Below, one piece after another: positions 23,608 to 31,984 of a stretch of DNA of 32,121 bases. Each line of letters begins with the position of its first letter. The first letter of the stretch is position 1. The DNA comes from CALNBC01 sp050945915. Its GTDB lineage: Bacteria; Bacillota; Clostridia; Christensenellales; CALWSW01. The notes below the pieces were generated by a model. It ran no database searches. It had not been told where the DNA came from and saw only the letters and a list, made by a program, of their open reading frames with translations. The DNA is taken from contig JBMNTV010000015.1 of assembly GCA_050945915.1 (NCBI GenBank), positions 1 through 32,121 of the forward strand. The letters are read 5' to 3'. The position numbers and the translations under genes are program-made.

Positions 23608-23657
23608 AATCGTTTCTGTTGGATCGGTGATGGCCATTCTGCGGAAGCGATTTTTTT
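23608..23657 (+). terminator. Intrinsic terminator after tRNA-Leu
   Basis: AATCGTTTCTG (23608-23618) pairs with CGGAAGCGATT (23642-23652) with two G-T pairs and a large loop, followed by a run of T (23651-23657). It begins directly after the CCA. The stretch 23658-23803 contains only a 10-base direct repeat, ATTGAGCCTG, at 23658-23667 and 23690-23699. Confidence 0.65.
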
Positions 23658-23803
23658 ATTGAGCCTGCATCGCGCAAGATCCTGCCATGATTGAGCCTGT
23701 TTGCGGCGGCGTTGTGTCGGGATTCTTTGCGCCGTTCACCCGTGTTTGCCCCGCCATCCACGCGCTGACGAAAGCGGCATGGTTTTTTGGCTGCAAAACA
23801 CCT

Positions 23804-24805
23804 TTATGAAATATACAGAATCGGCATATCCGGCAGCGTCTTGGCCAGCTTCTCCCGCAAGAAGGATTCCGCTTCTGCCCGCACGTCGCTGCGATAACAG
23901 TATTTTCCCCGGCCGCGGCCGGTCATGATTTCCCGGTTCAACAGGTTTTCGGAATGGGGAAACGCCTCGGTGTTGATGGCGTTGTGCACGAAGCTGTAAG
24001 TCATCAGTATGATCTCGATGAAGCCCTTATGCTTGACCTTTGGGCTCAATTCGTCGCGCAGCCGTTCCATCAGTTCGCCATAAAGCCGCTTCCAATCCGG
24101 AACCAAAATGATGGGCGCTAGCAGCATTCCCACCGGATAGCCCGCCTTTGCCATGTCGTTCAGGGCGCGGATGCGGGCGGAAAGCGGCGAGGTTCCCAGC
24201 TCGATGCGACGGATGATCTCCTGCGGGTTGACGCTCATGCGAAAGATGGTCTTGCCCTGGTGGTCCAGTGCCAGCAACGGGCGCACCAGATCAAATTTCG
24301 TCGGGAAGGTCAGATGCCCGCGGCCTTCTTTGGAAAAGCGCTGGATCGTATAGACCAGATTGCCGGTGATGGCGTTTTCCAGAGGAAGATCGCTGTTGCT
24401 GCCAATTTCGAAGGTTTGGGGAACGGGGGCCTGGGCGGCTTTTTTGAGGAGCTTGTCCAGCATTTGCTCGCGGTTGACAAACAGGCGCAGATAGGAACAT
24501 TTGTTATAGTTGCATACCAAGTAGCAGTACAGGCACATCGCCCGGCAGCCCGAGGAGGTATACGGCACCAGCCAGTCGGAAACCTTGTGATTCGGCACAT
24601 ACCGATGTGTTTTTCGAATCCCAATGATTAAGTGGTTTTTTAGCCTGGCAAACTCGCGGTTCTCTGCTGCGGCAAGTTCGGGGATGTGGTTGTGGCTTTC
24701 TATTTCGATCCAGGGCAGGTCTGCGAATTTCTTGCGCAGCATCCGCCCCAGTTCATATTCCAGGGAAGCCGGCTCATAGTAAACGGCATCGAAGTGCATT
24801 TCCAT
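23804..24805 (-). CDS. splB: Spore photoproduct lyase homologue (radical SAM)
   Basis: The open frame runs to 25006, but the ATG at 24805 has AGGAGG eight bases upstream and starts like known SPL (AVYYEPASLEYELG), giving 333 residues. The radical-SAM cluster is CRAMCLYC (Cys87, 91, 94, pattern C-x3-C-x2-C). The two Tyr of the hydrogen-transfer chain (LYCY, Tyr93 and Tyr95) are present. B. subtilis SPL has an essential hydrogen-donor Cys141 in FEASCTSD; here the aligned segment is FEIGSNSD, with Ser136. Two extra Cys (98 and 103) follow the cluster. SPL repairs the thymine dimer of ultraviolet-hit spores, so this supports an endospore former. Whether this homologue repairs the dimer by the same chemistry is open. 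Confidence 0.85.
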   Translation of the reverse strand: MEMHFDAVYYEPASLEYELGRMLRKKFADLPWIEIESHNHIPELAAAENREFARLKNHLIIGIRKTHRYVPNHKVSDWLVPYTSSGCRAMCLYCYLVCNYNKCSYLRLFVNREQMLDKLLKKAAQAPVPQTFEIGSNSDLPLENAITGNLVYTIQRFSKEGRGHLTFPTKFDLVRPLLALDHQGKTIFRMSVNPQEIIRRIELGTSPLSARIRALNDMAKAGYPVGMLLAPIILVPDWKRLYGELMERLRDELSPKVKHKGFIEIILMTYSFVHNAINTEAFPHSENLLNREIMTGRGRGKYCYRSDVRAEAESFLREKLAKTLPDMPILYIS

Positions 24806-24955
24806 TCGGGTCGCCTCCTGTAAAATTAGTTTCCCCAAAGGGCGGCAAAGGGTGCGAACCCAACCGTGGGGGAATCCTTCCTTTTCAAACCAAATCCAGC
24901 ACCCGGGCGATGGGAAAATGCTCCAAAAAAAGTATATAAAAAGGCATATAATTTG

Positions 24956-24984
24956 TTGTGGAAATTTCCGGGCTGCGATACAAT
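24956..24984 (+). promoter_or_regulatory. Promoter of the ABC-2 transporter pair
   Basis: TTGTGG (24956-24961), a 17-base spacer and TACAAT (24979-24984) precede the TTG start at 25023. I see no convincing sporulation sigma-factor promoter for the divergent splB gene in 24806-24955. Confidence 0.55.
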
Positions 24985-25022
24985 AAACAAAGTGCCAAAG
25001 GCGCAAAGAGGAGGGATGCTAC

Positions 25023-25937
25023 TTGAGCAATATCATCGAGGTTTCGAATCTGCATAAATCCTACGGAAATGTTCATGCGGTGAAGGGGCTGGATTTTTAT
25101 GTTGAGAGCGGAAAGATCTTTGCTTTTTTAGGTCCCAACGGCGCGGGGAAATCCACAACTATCGACATCATCTGCACGTTTTTGCAGCCGGACAGCGGAC
25201 AGGCGGTGGTGGACGGAAACGTCCTGGGCGAAAACGACAACGCCATCCGTTCTGTCATCGGCGTGGTGTTCCAGGACGGACTGCTGGACGATCTGCTCAC
25301 CGTGCGGGAGAATCTGAGAATACGCGGCGGCTTTTACGGCTTGAAGGGCCGTGCGCTGGAAGATAAGATCGATGAAGTGGCAAAGACCATGGGCATCGAC
25401 GATATCTTGCGGTGGCCCTATGGCAAACTGTCCGGCGGTCAAAGGAGAAGGTGCGACATCGCCCGGGCGCTGATCAACAAACCCAAAATCCTGTTTTTGG
25501 ACGAACCCACCACCGGGCTGGATCCCCAGACGAGACAGAGCGTCTGGGAAACCATACAAGCGCTGCAAAGGGAAGAGGGAATGACGATCTTCCTTACGAC
25601 GCATTACATGGAAGAAGCGGCGGGCGCTGATTTCGTCATCGTGATTGACGACGGAAAGATCGTGGCCAAAGGCACCCCCTCCGAGCTTAAAGAGCGGTAT
25701 ACGTCGGATAAGCTCTCCCTCACCTGCACCGATCTGGAAAAGGTGTGCTCCATGCTCAGCGAGCAGAATCTGAATTTTTCGACGGAGGCGAACAAGGCGG
25801 TCGTTTCCATTCCCTCCACCATGGCGGCATTGCCGTTGATCCAGCAGGTGAAGGACTATATTTCCGGCTTTGAGGTGACGACCGGCACGATGGACGATGC
25901 CTTTATCGCCATCACGGGGAAGGAGATTCGGGAATGA
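25023..25937 (+). CDS. ABC transporter ATP-binding protein (DrrA/NatA-like)
   Basis: The protein is 304 residues with a TTG start and GAGGAGG (25008-25014) upstream. Walker A is GPNGAGKS (37-44), the signature LSGGQ is 136-140, Walker B with catalytic Glu is ILFLDE (156-161), and the H-loop His is in TTHYMEEA. The C-terminal 80 residues form an accessory domain like that of drug- and sodium-export ATPases. It powers the permease encoded downstream, whose ATG overlaps its stop by four bases. Typical substrates of such pairs are hydrophobic drugs or ions; the substrate here is unknown. Confidence 0.93.
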   Translation: MSNIIEVSNLHKSYGNVHAVKGLDFYVESGKIFAFLGPNGAGKSTTIDIICTFLQPDSGQAVVDGNVLGENDNAIRSVIGVVFQDGLLDDLLTVRENLRIRGGFYGLKGRALEDKIDEVAKTMGIDDILRWPYGKLSGGQRRRCDIARALINKPKILFLDEPTTGLDPQTRQSVWETIQALQREEGMTIFLTTHYMEEAAGADFVIVIDDGKIVAKGTPSELKERYTSDKLSLTCTDLEKVCSMLSEQNLNFSTEANKAVVSIPSTMAALPLIQQVKDYISGFEVTTGTMDDAFIAITGKEIRE

Positions 25938-26788
25938 TCGGTTTTACGAAGAGGAATCTGCTGCTCTTTTTTAAGGATAAAACATCCGTGTTCTTTTCGC
26001 TGTTGGCTGTTTTTATCATCATCGCGCTGTATGCCCTGTTTTTGGGAGATGTTTGGGTAAACAGCTTCAAGGGCATGGAAGGGACCCGGTACCTGGTGGA
26101 CAGCTGGATTATGTCCGGCATCGTGGCCGTGACTTCGGTCACCACAACCATGGGCGCTTTTGGCACCATGGTGGAGGATAAGGCCAAGAAGATCAACAAG
26201 GACATCACGGCTTCTCCACTGACGCGGCGTAGCATCGCGGGGGGATACATCCTCAGCGCATACCTGATCGGCGTCATCATGTGCCTGGTCACCCTCGTTC
26301 TGGCGGAGATTTACATTGTCGCAAACGGCGGCGCCCTTTTGGATTTTCCCACATTGCTCAAGGTGGTGGGGCTGATCCTCCTTTCAACCTTCATGAACAC
26401 GAGCATGGTGTTTTTCGTGGTATCCTTCTTCAAAAACACCAATGCCTTCGCCACGGCCAGCACGGTCATTGGCACCCTGATCGGCTTTTTGACGGGGATC
26501 TATGTTCCCATTGGACAGCTTCCCGACGCGGTGCAATGGGTGATCAAGCTGTTCCCGGTCTCCCATTCGGCAACGCTTTTTAAGCAAGTCATCATGGCGG
26601 ACCCCCTTTCGATCACCTTTGCCTCCGCTCCTGCGGAAGCGGTCCAGGCCTTCAAGGAAACCATGGGTGTCGTCTTTAAGTTCGGGGAAACGGAAGCAAC
26701 CCCCCTTGTCAGCCTGGCGATTATCCTTTTGACCGCGGTGGTGTTTTCGGGGCTGTCGGTTTACAGGCTGTCCAGAAAAACGCGATAA
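25934..26788 (+). CDS. ABC-2 type permease
   Basis: The protein is 284 residues with about six hydrophobic membrane segments. The first follows a short basic N-terminus (TKRNLLLFFKDKTSVFFSL), and the ABC-2 family region G-x-L-PDAVQWVIKLFPVSH is near residues 195-215. It should form the channel of the exporter together with the upstream ATPase. The start codon overlaps the ATPase gene's end, so the two are translationally coupled. Confidence 0.92.
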   Translation: MIGFTKRNLLLFFKDKTSVFFSLLAVFIIIALYALFLGDVWVNSFKGMEGTRYLVDSWIMSGIVAVTSVTTTMGAFGTMVEDKAKKINKDITASPLTRRSIAGGYILSAYLIGVIMCLVTLVLAEIYIVANGGALLDFPTLLKVVGLILLSTFMNTSMVFFVVSFFKNTNAFATASTVIGTLIGFLTGIYVPIGQLPDAVQWVIKLFPVSHSATLFKQVIMADPLSITFASAPAEAVQAFKETMGVVFKFGETEATPLVSLAIILLTAVVFSGLSVYRLSRKTR

Positions 26789-26792
26789 CGGA

Positions 26793-26830
26793 GAAAAAAC
26801 GAAGAAACCACCGGTTTTGCCGGTGGTTTC
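26793..26830 (-). terminator. Terminator of the DUF7948-like gene, possibly shared with the ABC-2 operon
   Basis: The 11-bp stem GAAACCACCGG (26804-26814) pairs with 26820-26830, with a 5-base loop. On the minus strand a TTCGTTTTTTCTC tract follows; on the plus strand there is no T-run. Confidence 0.75.
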
Positions 26831-26859
26831 ATTACATGTGCCCGGTTTGCCTCCGTCCA

Positions 26860-27534
26860 TTAATGGAGCAGCGGGTCGATCACGATGGGGGAGTTCTTGT
26901 CGCAGTCGCAGGAAAGTTCAAACAAAAACTCCGTGCCGCCCGCCAGCTTATACGAGCAGCCGATGGGGACCAACTCGGCATGCAGGACCTGCCAGGCCTC
27001 CGGCGCGGCATCCCTGAGGGTGCCTTGGGCGTGATGGATCAGAAGGGAGCCGTCCTGGTCGATTTCCAGGGCGGTTGCCCCCTCCCAGCATAGCCGGATG
27101 CGGTGGACGACGTCGGGCGTTTTCAGGACCCAGTTCATTTTCAGGCCGAAGTCGCAGGCGGAAAGCTCAAGGTCAACCCCGTCCCAAACGTCGGAATACT
27201 TGAGCATCCCGTAAGCGGGAACAGTTTCGCAACAATCTTGATTGCTTTCGCCGTTTTGCCGGGGAAGCTGGACGTCATTGAGCAAAAATCCGGCGGGCGC
27301 GTTTTCCCTGGCGCCGACGAAGCGCAGCGCTACGCGAGGGCAGGCAGCCCTTTCGGATTCGCTTTGCTGGGCGCCTCTTTTGAAAATGGCGATCCTGTCT
27401 TTTTCAAACAGAAGTTTTTTTCCGTTGCAGCAGGCGGTAAAAAGGGCCTGCCCATCCTCCCGGTTGCGGTTTTCGATGAACCGCAGCGGCAATTTTGATT
27501 CCTTCGCGGATTCTATATCAAATTTATTGGACAT
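26860..27534 (-). CDS. Solo SBBP-type N-terminal domain protein (DUF7948-like)
   Basis: The open frame continues to 27876, but the ATG at 27534 has GAGGTG upstream and homology begins there (KLPLRFIENRNREDG), giving 224 residues. The sequence matches the domain that precedes SBBP beta-propeller repeats in secreted bacterial proteins: FIENR at the start, LRFVGA, VPAYG-KY-DVWDGVDLE, and the terminal VIDP. In those proteins the chain goes on from VIDP into repeats; here it stops two or three residues later (VIDPLLH). It has no signal peptide and ten Cys. It is either a true single-domain cytoplasmic protein or the remnant of a longer one. Function unknown. Confidence 0.8.
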   Translation of the reverse strand: MSNKFDIESAKESKLPLRFIENRNREDGQALFTACCNGKKLLFEKDRIAIFKRGAQQSESERAACPRVALRFVGARENAPAGFLLNDVQLPRQNGESNQDCCETVPAYGMLKYSDVWDGVDLELSACDFGLKMNWVLKTPDVVHRIRLCWEGATALEIDQDGSLLIHHAQGTLRDAAPEAWQVLHAELVPIGCSYKLAGGTEFLFELSCDCDKNSPIVIDPLLH

Positions 27535-27742
27535 CTTTTTCACCTCGAAATGGTTTTCACCCTCCATACTTAATACTATGCATAACCCGCTCCGATGGAC
27601 AGCAATTTGAGCAAGGTCGAATCCCGCAACTTGTTTGCCATATCGGAAAGACCGCCCTTTTTGCTGCCAGAGCGGGTGTTTGCATGAAAGCTCTGTGAAC
27701 GTATACGCGCTGCACAGGGCTTTGCTGTTTGACGGGTTGCGG

Positions 27743-28303
27743 TTAGCCGGGGTCTTTGCCAAATCTGTGCAAAAGATAGTCCCGAAAGGACTCTTTTGCG
27801 ATTGCCACCAGGGATTCGGATTCCAGGGGGATTGCCGTGATCCCTTCGGAGGAATAGGGCGTTCGCACGATGGCAAGATGCAAAATGTCGGCCCGGAGCT
27901 TCTCGATCAGTTCATAGGTGTTCGCCTCGTAAACCGAAAAGCGAACCTTTGGATAGAGCCTGGCATAATCCGCGATCCACCCGGTGGCCATGGGGGAAAC
28001 CACAGAGGAAATAATGCCCACGCGGATGGTCCCCGCCTTTGCATCCGCAAAATGCTGCATTTCCTCCTTGGTGACTCTGCTGAGTTCCAAAATCGCCTTT
28101 GCTTTGGAATAAAACTGCTTGCCGGCTTCCGTCAGCCGGATTCTCCGCTGGCCGCGCAAAAAAAGCACGCAGCCCAGCTCATTTTCCAGAAGCTGCATCT
28201 GGGTGCTCAGGGGCGGCTGGGACATAAAGAGCTTTTTTGCTGCGGCGCTGATCGTGCCCTCCTCGACAATAGTGACAAAATACTGCAACTGCTTCAGGTC
28301 CAT
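27743..28303 (-). pseudogene. C-terminally truncated LysR-family regulator
   Basis: The ATG at 28303 (GGAGG upstream) starts MDLKQLQYFVTIVEEGT, a normal LysR helix-turn-helix (AAAKKLFMSQPPLSTQ). The frame stops after 186 residues, in the middle of the substrate-binding domain; a normal LysR has about 300. I translated all three minus-strand frames from 27743 down to 27535 and found no continuation, so the loss looks like a deletion or replacement rather than one frameshift. The DNA-binding part is intact and may still bind the divergent ABC-exporter promoter. The 208 bases between this gene and the DUF7948-like gene hold no other gene I can support. Confidence 0.75.
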
Positions 28304-28388
28304 ACTGCCTCCATACACCATGCGAATACATGTCATACGAAATCGATATAACTAAGCCGAAAAATATAGCAAACTCATATTTAGGACA

Positions 28389-28397
28389 TGGTATAAT
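28389..28397 (+). promoter_or_regulatory. Extended -10 promoter of the heterodimeric ABC exporter
   Basis: TGGTATAAT (28389-28397) is an extended -10 element without a recognisable -35 at 28369-28374. Transcription should begin near 28404, downstream of the ATG at 28330, which supports the TTG start at 28435. Confidence 0.6.
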
Positions 28398-28434
28398 AAA
28401 CCCTGTGCAAGATCAACCGCAATGGAGACAGGAA

Positions 28435-30168
28435 TTGAAAAAACTGCTGATTTACCTGAAGGAATATCGAAAAGAGTGCATACTCGGCCCGATTTTCAAG
28501 ATGCTGGAGGCGGTCTTCGAGCTGCTGATACCGCTGGTTATGGCGTCGATTATTGACATCGGCATCGCAAGAGGGGACGGGGGATATGTCCTCAAGATGT
28601 GCTTATTGATCGCTATGCTGGGGGCTGTCGGCCTGACCAGCACGATCATCTCCCAGTATTACGCGGCAAAAGCCGCCGCGGGTTTTGCAAAAAAGCTCAA
28701 GCATGCGCTGTTTACGCATATCCAGACCTTCTCGTACACCGAGTTGGACAGCCTCGGCACCTCAACGATGATCACCAGGATCACCAGCGACGCGGACCAG
28801 GTGCAGATCGGGGTCAATTTGACATTGAGGCTGCTTTTGCGCTCGCCCTTTATCGTTTTTGGCGCCATGATCATGGCGTTTACCGTCGATTCCCGGGCGG
28901 CGCTGGTCTTTGCGGGGGTCATTCCGGTGCTGATGGCGGTGGTTTTCGGCATCATGCTCTGGTGTATCCCGCTTTATAAAAAAGTGCAGGCCAAGCTGGA
29001 CCGGGTGCTGGGCATCACCCGGGAAAACCTGGCCGGCGTGCGGGTGATCCGCGCCTTTTGCAAGGAAGAGGACGAAATCCGGGATTTCAGCGCCAGAAAC
29101 GCGGCGCTGGAGAAGGCCCAGAACCTTGTGGGCAGGATTTCCGCCCTGATGAACCCGGCGACCTATGCGATCATCAACATCGGCATCGCCGGGCTGATCT
29201 GGATCGGCGCGATCCGGGTGGAGGCGGGGCTGATTACCCAAGGCGCCGTCGTGGCATTGTACAACTATATGTCCCAGATCCTGATCGAGCTGATCAAGCT
29301 CGCGAATCTCATCATCACCATCACCAGATCCATCGCCAGCGGCAACCGGATTCAGGAAGTGCTCCAGATCCGGCCAACGATGACCTCCCAGGGCCGCGAA
29401 CTGCCGGAAAAAAGGGGCGAAGCGGCTGTCGAATTCAGGAACGTGAGCCTTCGGTATCAAGGCGCGGGGGGAAACGCCCTCGAAGGAATCGATTTCACCG
29501 CAAGGCGGGGAGAAACCATCGGCATCATCGGCGGAACGGGGGCGGGCAAGTCCTCCCTGGTGAACCTGGTCCCCCGCTTTTATGACGCGACGGAGGGCGA
29601 AGTGCTGGTCGACGGCGTGAACGTGAAGGATTATCCCCTGGAAGCGCTGCGAAGGAAAATCGGCATCGTTCCGCAAAAGGCGGTGCTGTTTTCCGGCAGC
29701 ATCCGGGACAATCTGCGCTGGGGCAAGGAAGACGCCACGGACGAGGAAATCATGGACGCCGTCATCACCGCCCAGGCGACGGACGTTGTGAACAGCAAGG
29801 GGGGCTTGGATTATCGCATCGAACAGGGGGGGAAGAACCTTTCCGGCGGGCAGCGCCAAAGGCTGACCATCGCCCGGGCGCTGATCAGAAAGCCGGACAT
29901 CCTCATCCTGGACGACAGCGCCTCCGCCCTGGACTTTGTGACGGACGCGGCCTTGCGAAAGGCCCTGCGCGAAATGGAGGGCGCGCCCACGGTGTTCATC
30001 GTTTCCCAGAGGGCGTCCTCCATCCAGCATGCGGACCAGATCATCGTGCTGGAGGACGGCTGTGTGGCGGGCATCGGTACGAGCGACGCGCTTTTGGAGA
30101 CTTGCGAAGTATACCGGGAGATTTACGAATCCCAGTTCAAGAAGGAGGGGAAGGCGGATGTCGGATAA
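28435..30168 (+). CDS. Heterodimeric ABC exporter subunit with degenerate ATPase site
   Basis: The TTG at 28435 (GGAG seven bases upstream) starts MKKLLIYLKEYRKE, typical of this family, giving 577 residues; the open frame to 28330 lies above the promoter. There are six membrane helices (about 15-300) followed by a nucleotide-binding domain: Walker A GGTGAGKSS (366-374), LSGGQ (469-473), Walker B ILILDD (489-494). The catalytic Glu is replaced by Asp494 and the switch-loop His by Gln525. The same pair of changes is known in TM287 and similar half-transporters. It pairs with the next gene, overlapping by 11 bases. Likely role: export of drugs or lipid-like molecules. Confidence 0.93.
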   Translation: MKKLLIYLKEYRKECILGPIFKMLEAVFELLIPLVMASIIDIGIARGDGGYVLKMCLLIAMLGAVGLTSTIISQYYAAKAAAGFAKKLKHALFTHIQTFSYTELDSLGTSTMITRITSDADQVQIGVNLTLRLLLRSPFIVFGAMIMAFTVDSRAALVFAGVIPVLMAVVFGIMLWCIPLYKKVQAKLDRVLGITRENLAGVRVIRAFCKEEDEIRDFSARNAALEKAQNLVGRISALMNPATYAIINIGIAGLIWIGAIRVEAGLITQGAVVALYNYMSQILIELIKLANLIITITRSIASGNRIQEVLQIRPTMTSQGRELPEKRGEAAVEFRNVSLRYQGAGGNALEGIDFTARRGETIGIIGGTGAGKSSLVNLVPRFYDATEGEVLVDGVNVKDYPLEALRRKIGIVPQKAVLFSGSIRDNLRWGKEDATDEEIMDAVITAQATDVVNSKGGLDYRIEQGGKNLSGGQRQRLTIARALIRKPDILILDDSASALDFVTDAALRKALREMEGAPTVFIVSQRASSIQHADQIIVLEDGCVAGIGTSDALLETCEVYREIYESQFKKEGKADVG

Positions 30169-31924
30169 GCAAAAAAAGCAGAAATTCGAAAAGGGCACGT
30201 TCAAAAAAGTGCTTGCCTGCATCGGCCGACACCGGTTCCTGATCGCGGTTTCCATCCTTTTTGCCGTTGTGACGGTGCTTTTTTCGCTCTACATCCCCAT
30301 CCTGATCGGGGAAGCCATCGACCTGATCGTCAGCAGGGGAAATGTGGATTTTTCCGGCGTACTTCAGATTCTCGTGCGCATTGCGAGCATCGTCCTCATC
30401 AACGCGGTCCTTCAGTGGATGATGAGCCTCATCAACAACAAAATCACCTACCGGGTGATCCGGGACATGCGGAACCAGGCCTTTCAAAAGATCGCCATCC
30501 TTCCGCTGAAATACATCGATGCCCACGCCCATGGAGAGATCGTCAGCCGCGTGATCGCGGATGTGGACCAGTTTGCGGAAGGGTTGCTGCTGGGCTTTTC
30601 CAATCTCTTTACCGGGGTGGTGACCATTTTGGGCACGTTGGTGTTCATGCTGTCCATCCACTGGCAGATTTCGCTGGTGGTGGTGGTGCTGACGCCGCTA
30701 TCCCTGTTTGTCGCCCGGTTTATTTCGAAGAAGACGTACAGCATGTTCAAATTGCAGTCGGAAACCAGGGGGGAGCAGACCGCCTTCATCGAAGAGATGA
30801 TCGGCAACCAGAAGGTCGTCCAGGCCTTTTCCCACGAAAAAGAGGCCATCCGGCAGTTTGAGGAGATCAACGAGCGCATGGAAACCTGTTCCCGCAGGGC
30901 GACGTTCTTCTCCTCCCTCACCAATCCCTCCACAAGGTTTATCAACAACCTGGTCTTCGCCAGTGTGGGGCTTTTCGGGTCGCTCACCTGCATTTCCACC
31001 GGCGGTGCGTTTTCCGTCGGCCAGCTTGCCGTCTTTTTGAGCTACGCCAATCAGTATGCCAAGCCCTTTAACGAGATCTCCGGCGTCATCGCCGAGCTGC
31101 AAAACGCCCTGGCTTGCGCGGCGCGGATCTTTGAACTGATCGAGGAGCAGCCCCAGCCCCCCGAAGCGGAAAACGCCGCAGTGTTAGAAAAGATCGACGG
31201 CAACGTGGTGCTTGAAGAAGTCGATTTCTCCTATGTGCCGGATAGGGAGCTGATCAAAAACTTCAACCTTTCGGTGCAGCCCGGCCAAAGGGTGGCCCTC
31301 GTCGGCCCTACGGGTTGCGGAAAAACCACCATCATCAATCTGCTGATGCGGTTTTATGACGTGGACGGCGGGAGCATCCGGGTGGAAGGGGAGGACATCC
31401 GCGACGTCACCCGAAAGAGCCTTCGGGGCGGCTACGGCATGGTGCTGCAGGACACCTGGCTAAAAACCGGAACGATACGGGAAAACATCGCCATGGGCAA
31501 GCCGGACGCGACGGAGGAGGAGATCATCGCCGCGGCGAAGGCCTCCCACGCCCACGGCTTCATTCGGCGCCTGCCCAATGGCTACGACACGATGATCTCC
31601 GAAGACGGCGGCAGCCTTTCCGCGGGTCAGAAGCAGCTTTTGTGCATCGCCCGGGTGATGCTCTGCCTGCCGCCCATGCTGATTCTGGACGAGGCGACCT
31701 CCTCCATCGACACCCGGACGGAAATGAGAATTCAGAATGCCTTTGCCCGCATGATGCAAGGCAGGACGAGTTTCATCGTCGCCCACAGGCTGTCCACCGT
31801 CCGCGAGGCGGACGTGATCCTCGTCATGCGGGAAGGAAGCATCGTCGAGCAGGGCAGGCACGAGGAACTGCTGAAAAAGAACGGGTTTTACGCAAAGCTG
31901 TATAATAGCCAGTTCGCCGTCTGA
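30158..31924 (+). CDS. Heterodimeric ABC exporter subunit with canonical Walker B
   Basis: The protein is 588 residues; the ATG at 30158 is preceded by GGAGGGG. Six membrane helices (about 25-320) and a nucleotide-binding domain are present: Walker A GPTGCGKT (383-390), signature LSAGQ (487-491, a variant of LSGGQ), Walker B with Glu512 in MLILDEATSS, and His543 in the switch loop. The complete ATPase site of the dimer is therefore formed by this Walker A/B and the LSGGQ of the partner; the other site is degenerate on both sides. A strong terminator follows. Confidence 0.95.
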   Translation: MSDKQKKQKFEKGTFKKVLACIGRHRFLIAVSILFAVVTVLFSLYIPILIGEAIDLIVSRGNVDFSGVLQILVRIASIVLINAVLQWMMSLINNKITYRVIRDMRNQAFQKIAILPLKYIDAHAHGEIVSRVIADVDQFAEGLLLGFSNLFTGVVTILGTLVFMLSIHWQISLVVVVLTPLSLFVARFISKKTYSMFKLQSETRGEQTAFIEEMIGNQKVVQAFSHEKEAIRQFEEINERMETCSRRATFFSSLTNPSTRFINNLVFASVGLFGSLTCISTGGAFSVGQLAVFLSYANQYAKPFNEISGVIAELQNALACAARIFELIEEQPQPPEAENAAVLEKIDGNVVLEEVDFSYVPDRELIKNFNLSVQPGQRVALVGPTGCGKTTIINLLMRFYDVDGGSIRVEGEDIRDVTRKSLRGGYGMVLQDTWLKTGTIRENIAMGKPDATEEEIIAAAKASHAHGFIRRLPNGYDTMISEDGGSLSAGQKQLLCIARVMLCLPPMLILDEATSSIDTRTEMRIQNAFARMMQGRTSFIVAHRLSTVREADVILVMREGSIVEQGRHEELLKKNGFYAKLYNSQFAV

Positions 31925-31930
31925 CCCATT

Positions 31931-31984
31931 AAAAAACCGGTCTCCCTTTTTTCACAGGAATGGTCAAGGGTGACCGGTTTTTTT
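31931..31984 (+). terminator. Intrinsic terminator after the ABC exporter operon
   Basis: An 18-bp stem with one mismatch (31931-31948 with 31966-31983) includes AAAAAACCGGTC and ends in a run of T. It begins seven bases after the stop codon. Confidence 0.92.

Noticed and set aside
23658..23699. A 10-base direct repeat ATTGAGCCTG near the tRNA gene as an attachment site
   Set aside because: It is outside the tRNA, does not copy its 3' end, and no integrase or mobile gene is nearby.
24806..25006. N-terminal extension of the spore photoproduct lyase homologue to 25006
   Set aside because: The extra residues match nothing in the family, and a strong ribosome site stands before the ATG at 24805.
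27535..27742. The missing C-terminal part of the truncated LysR in another frame
   Set aside because: Translations of all three minus-strand frames show no LysR effector-domain pattern here.
28762..30255. A 497-codon minus-strand open frame
   Set aside because: It is antisense to the ABC exporter subunit; composition is rich in His, Gln and Arg, as expected of a shadow frame.
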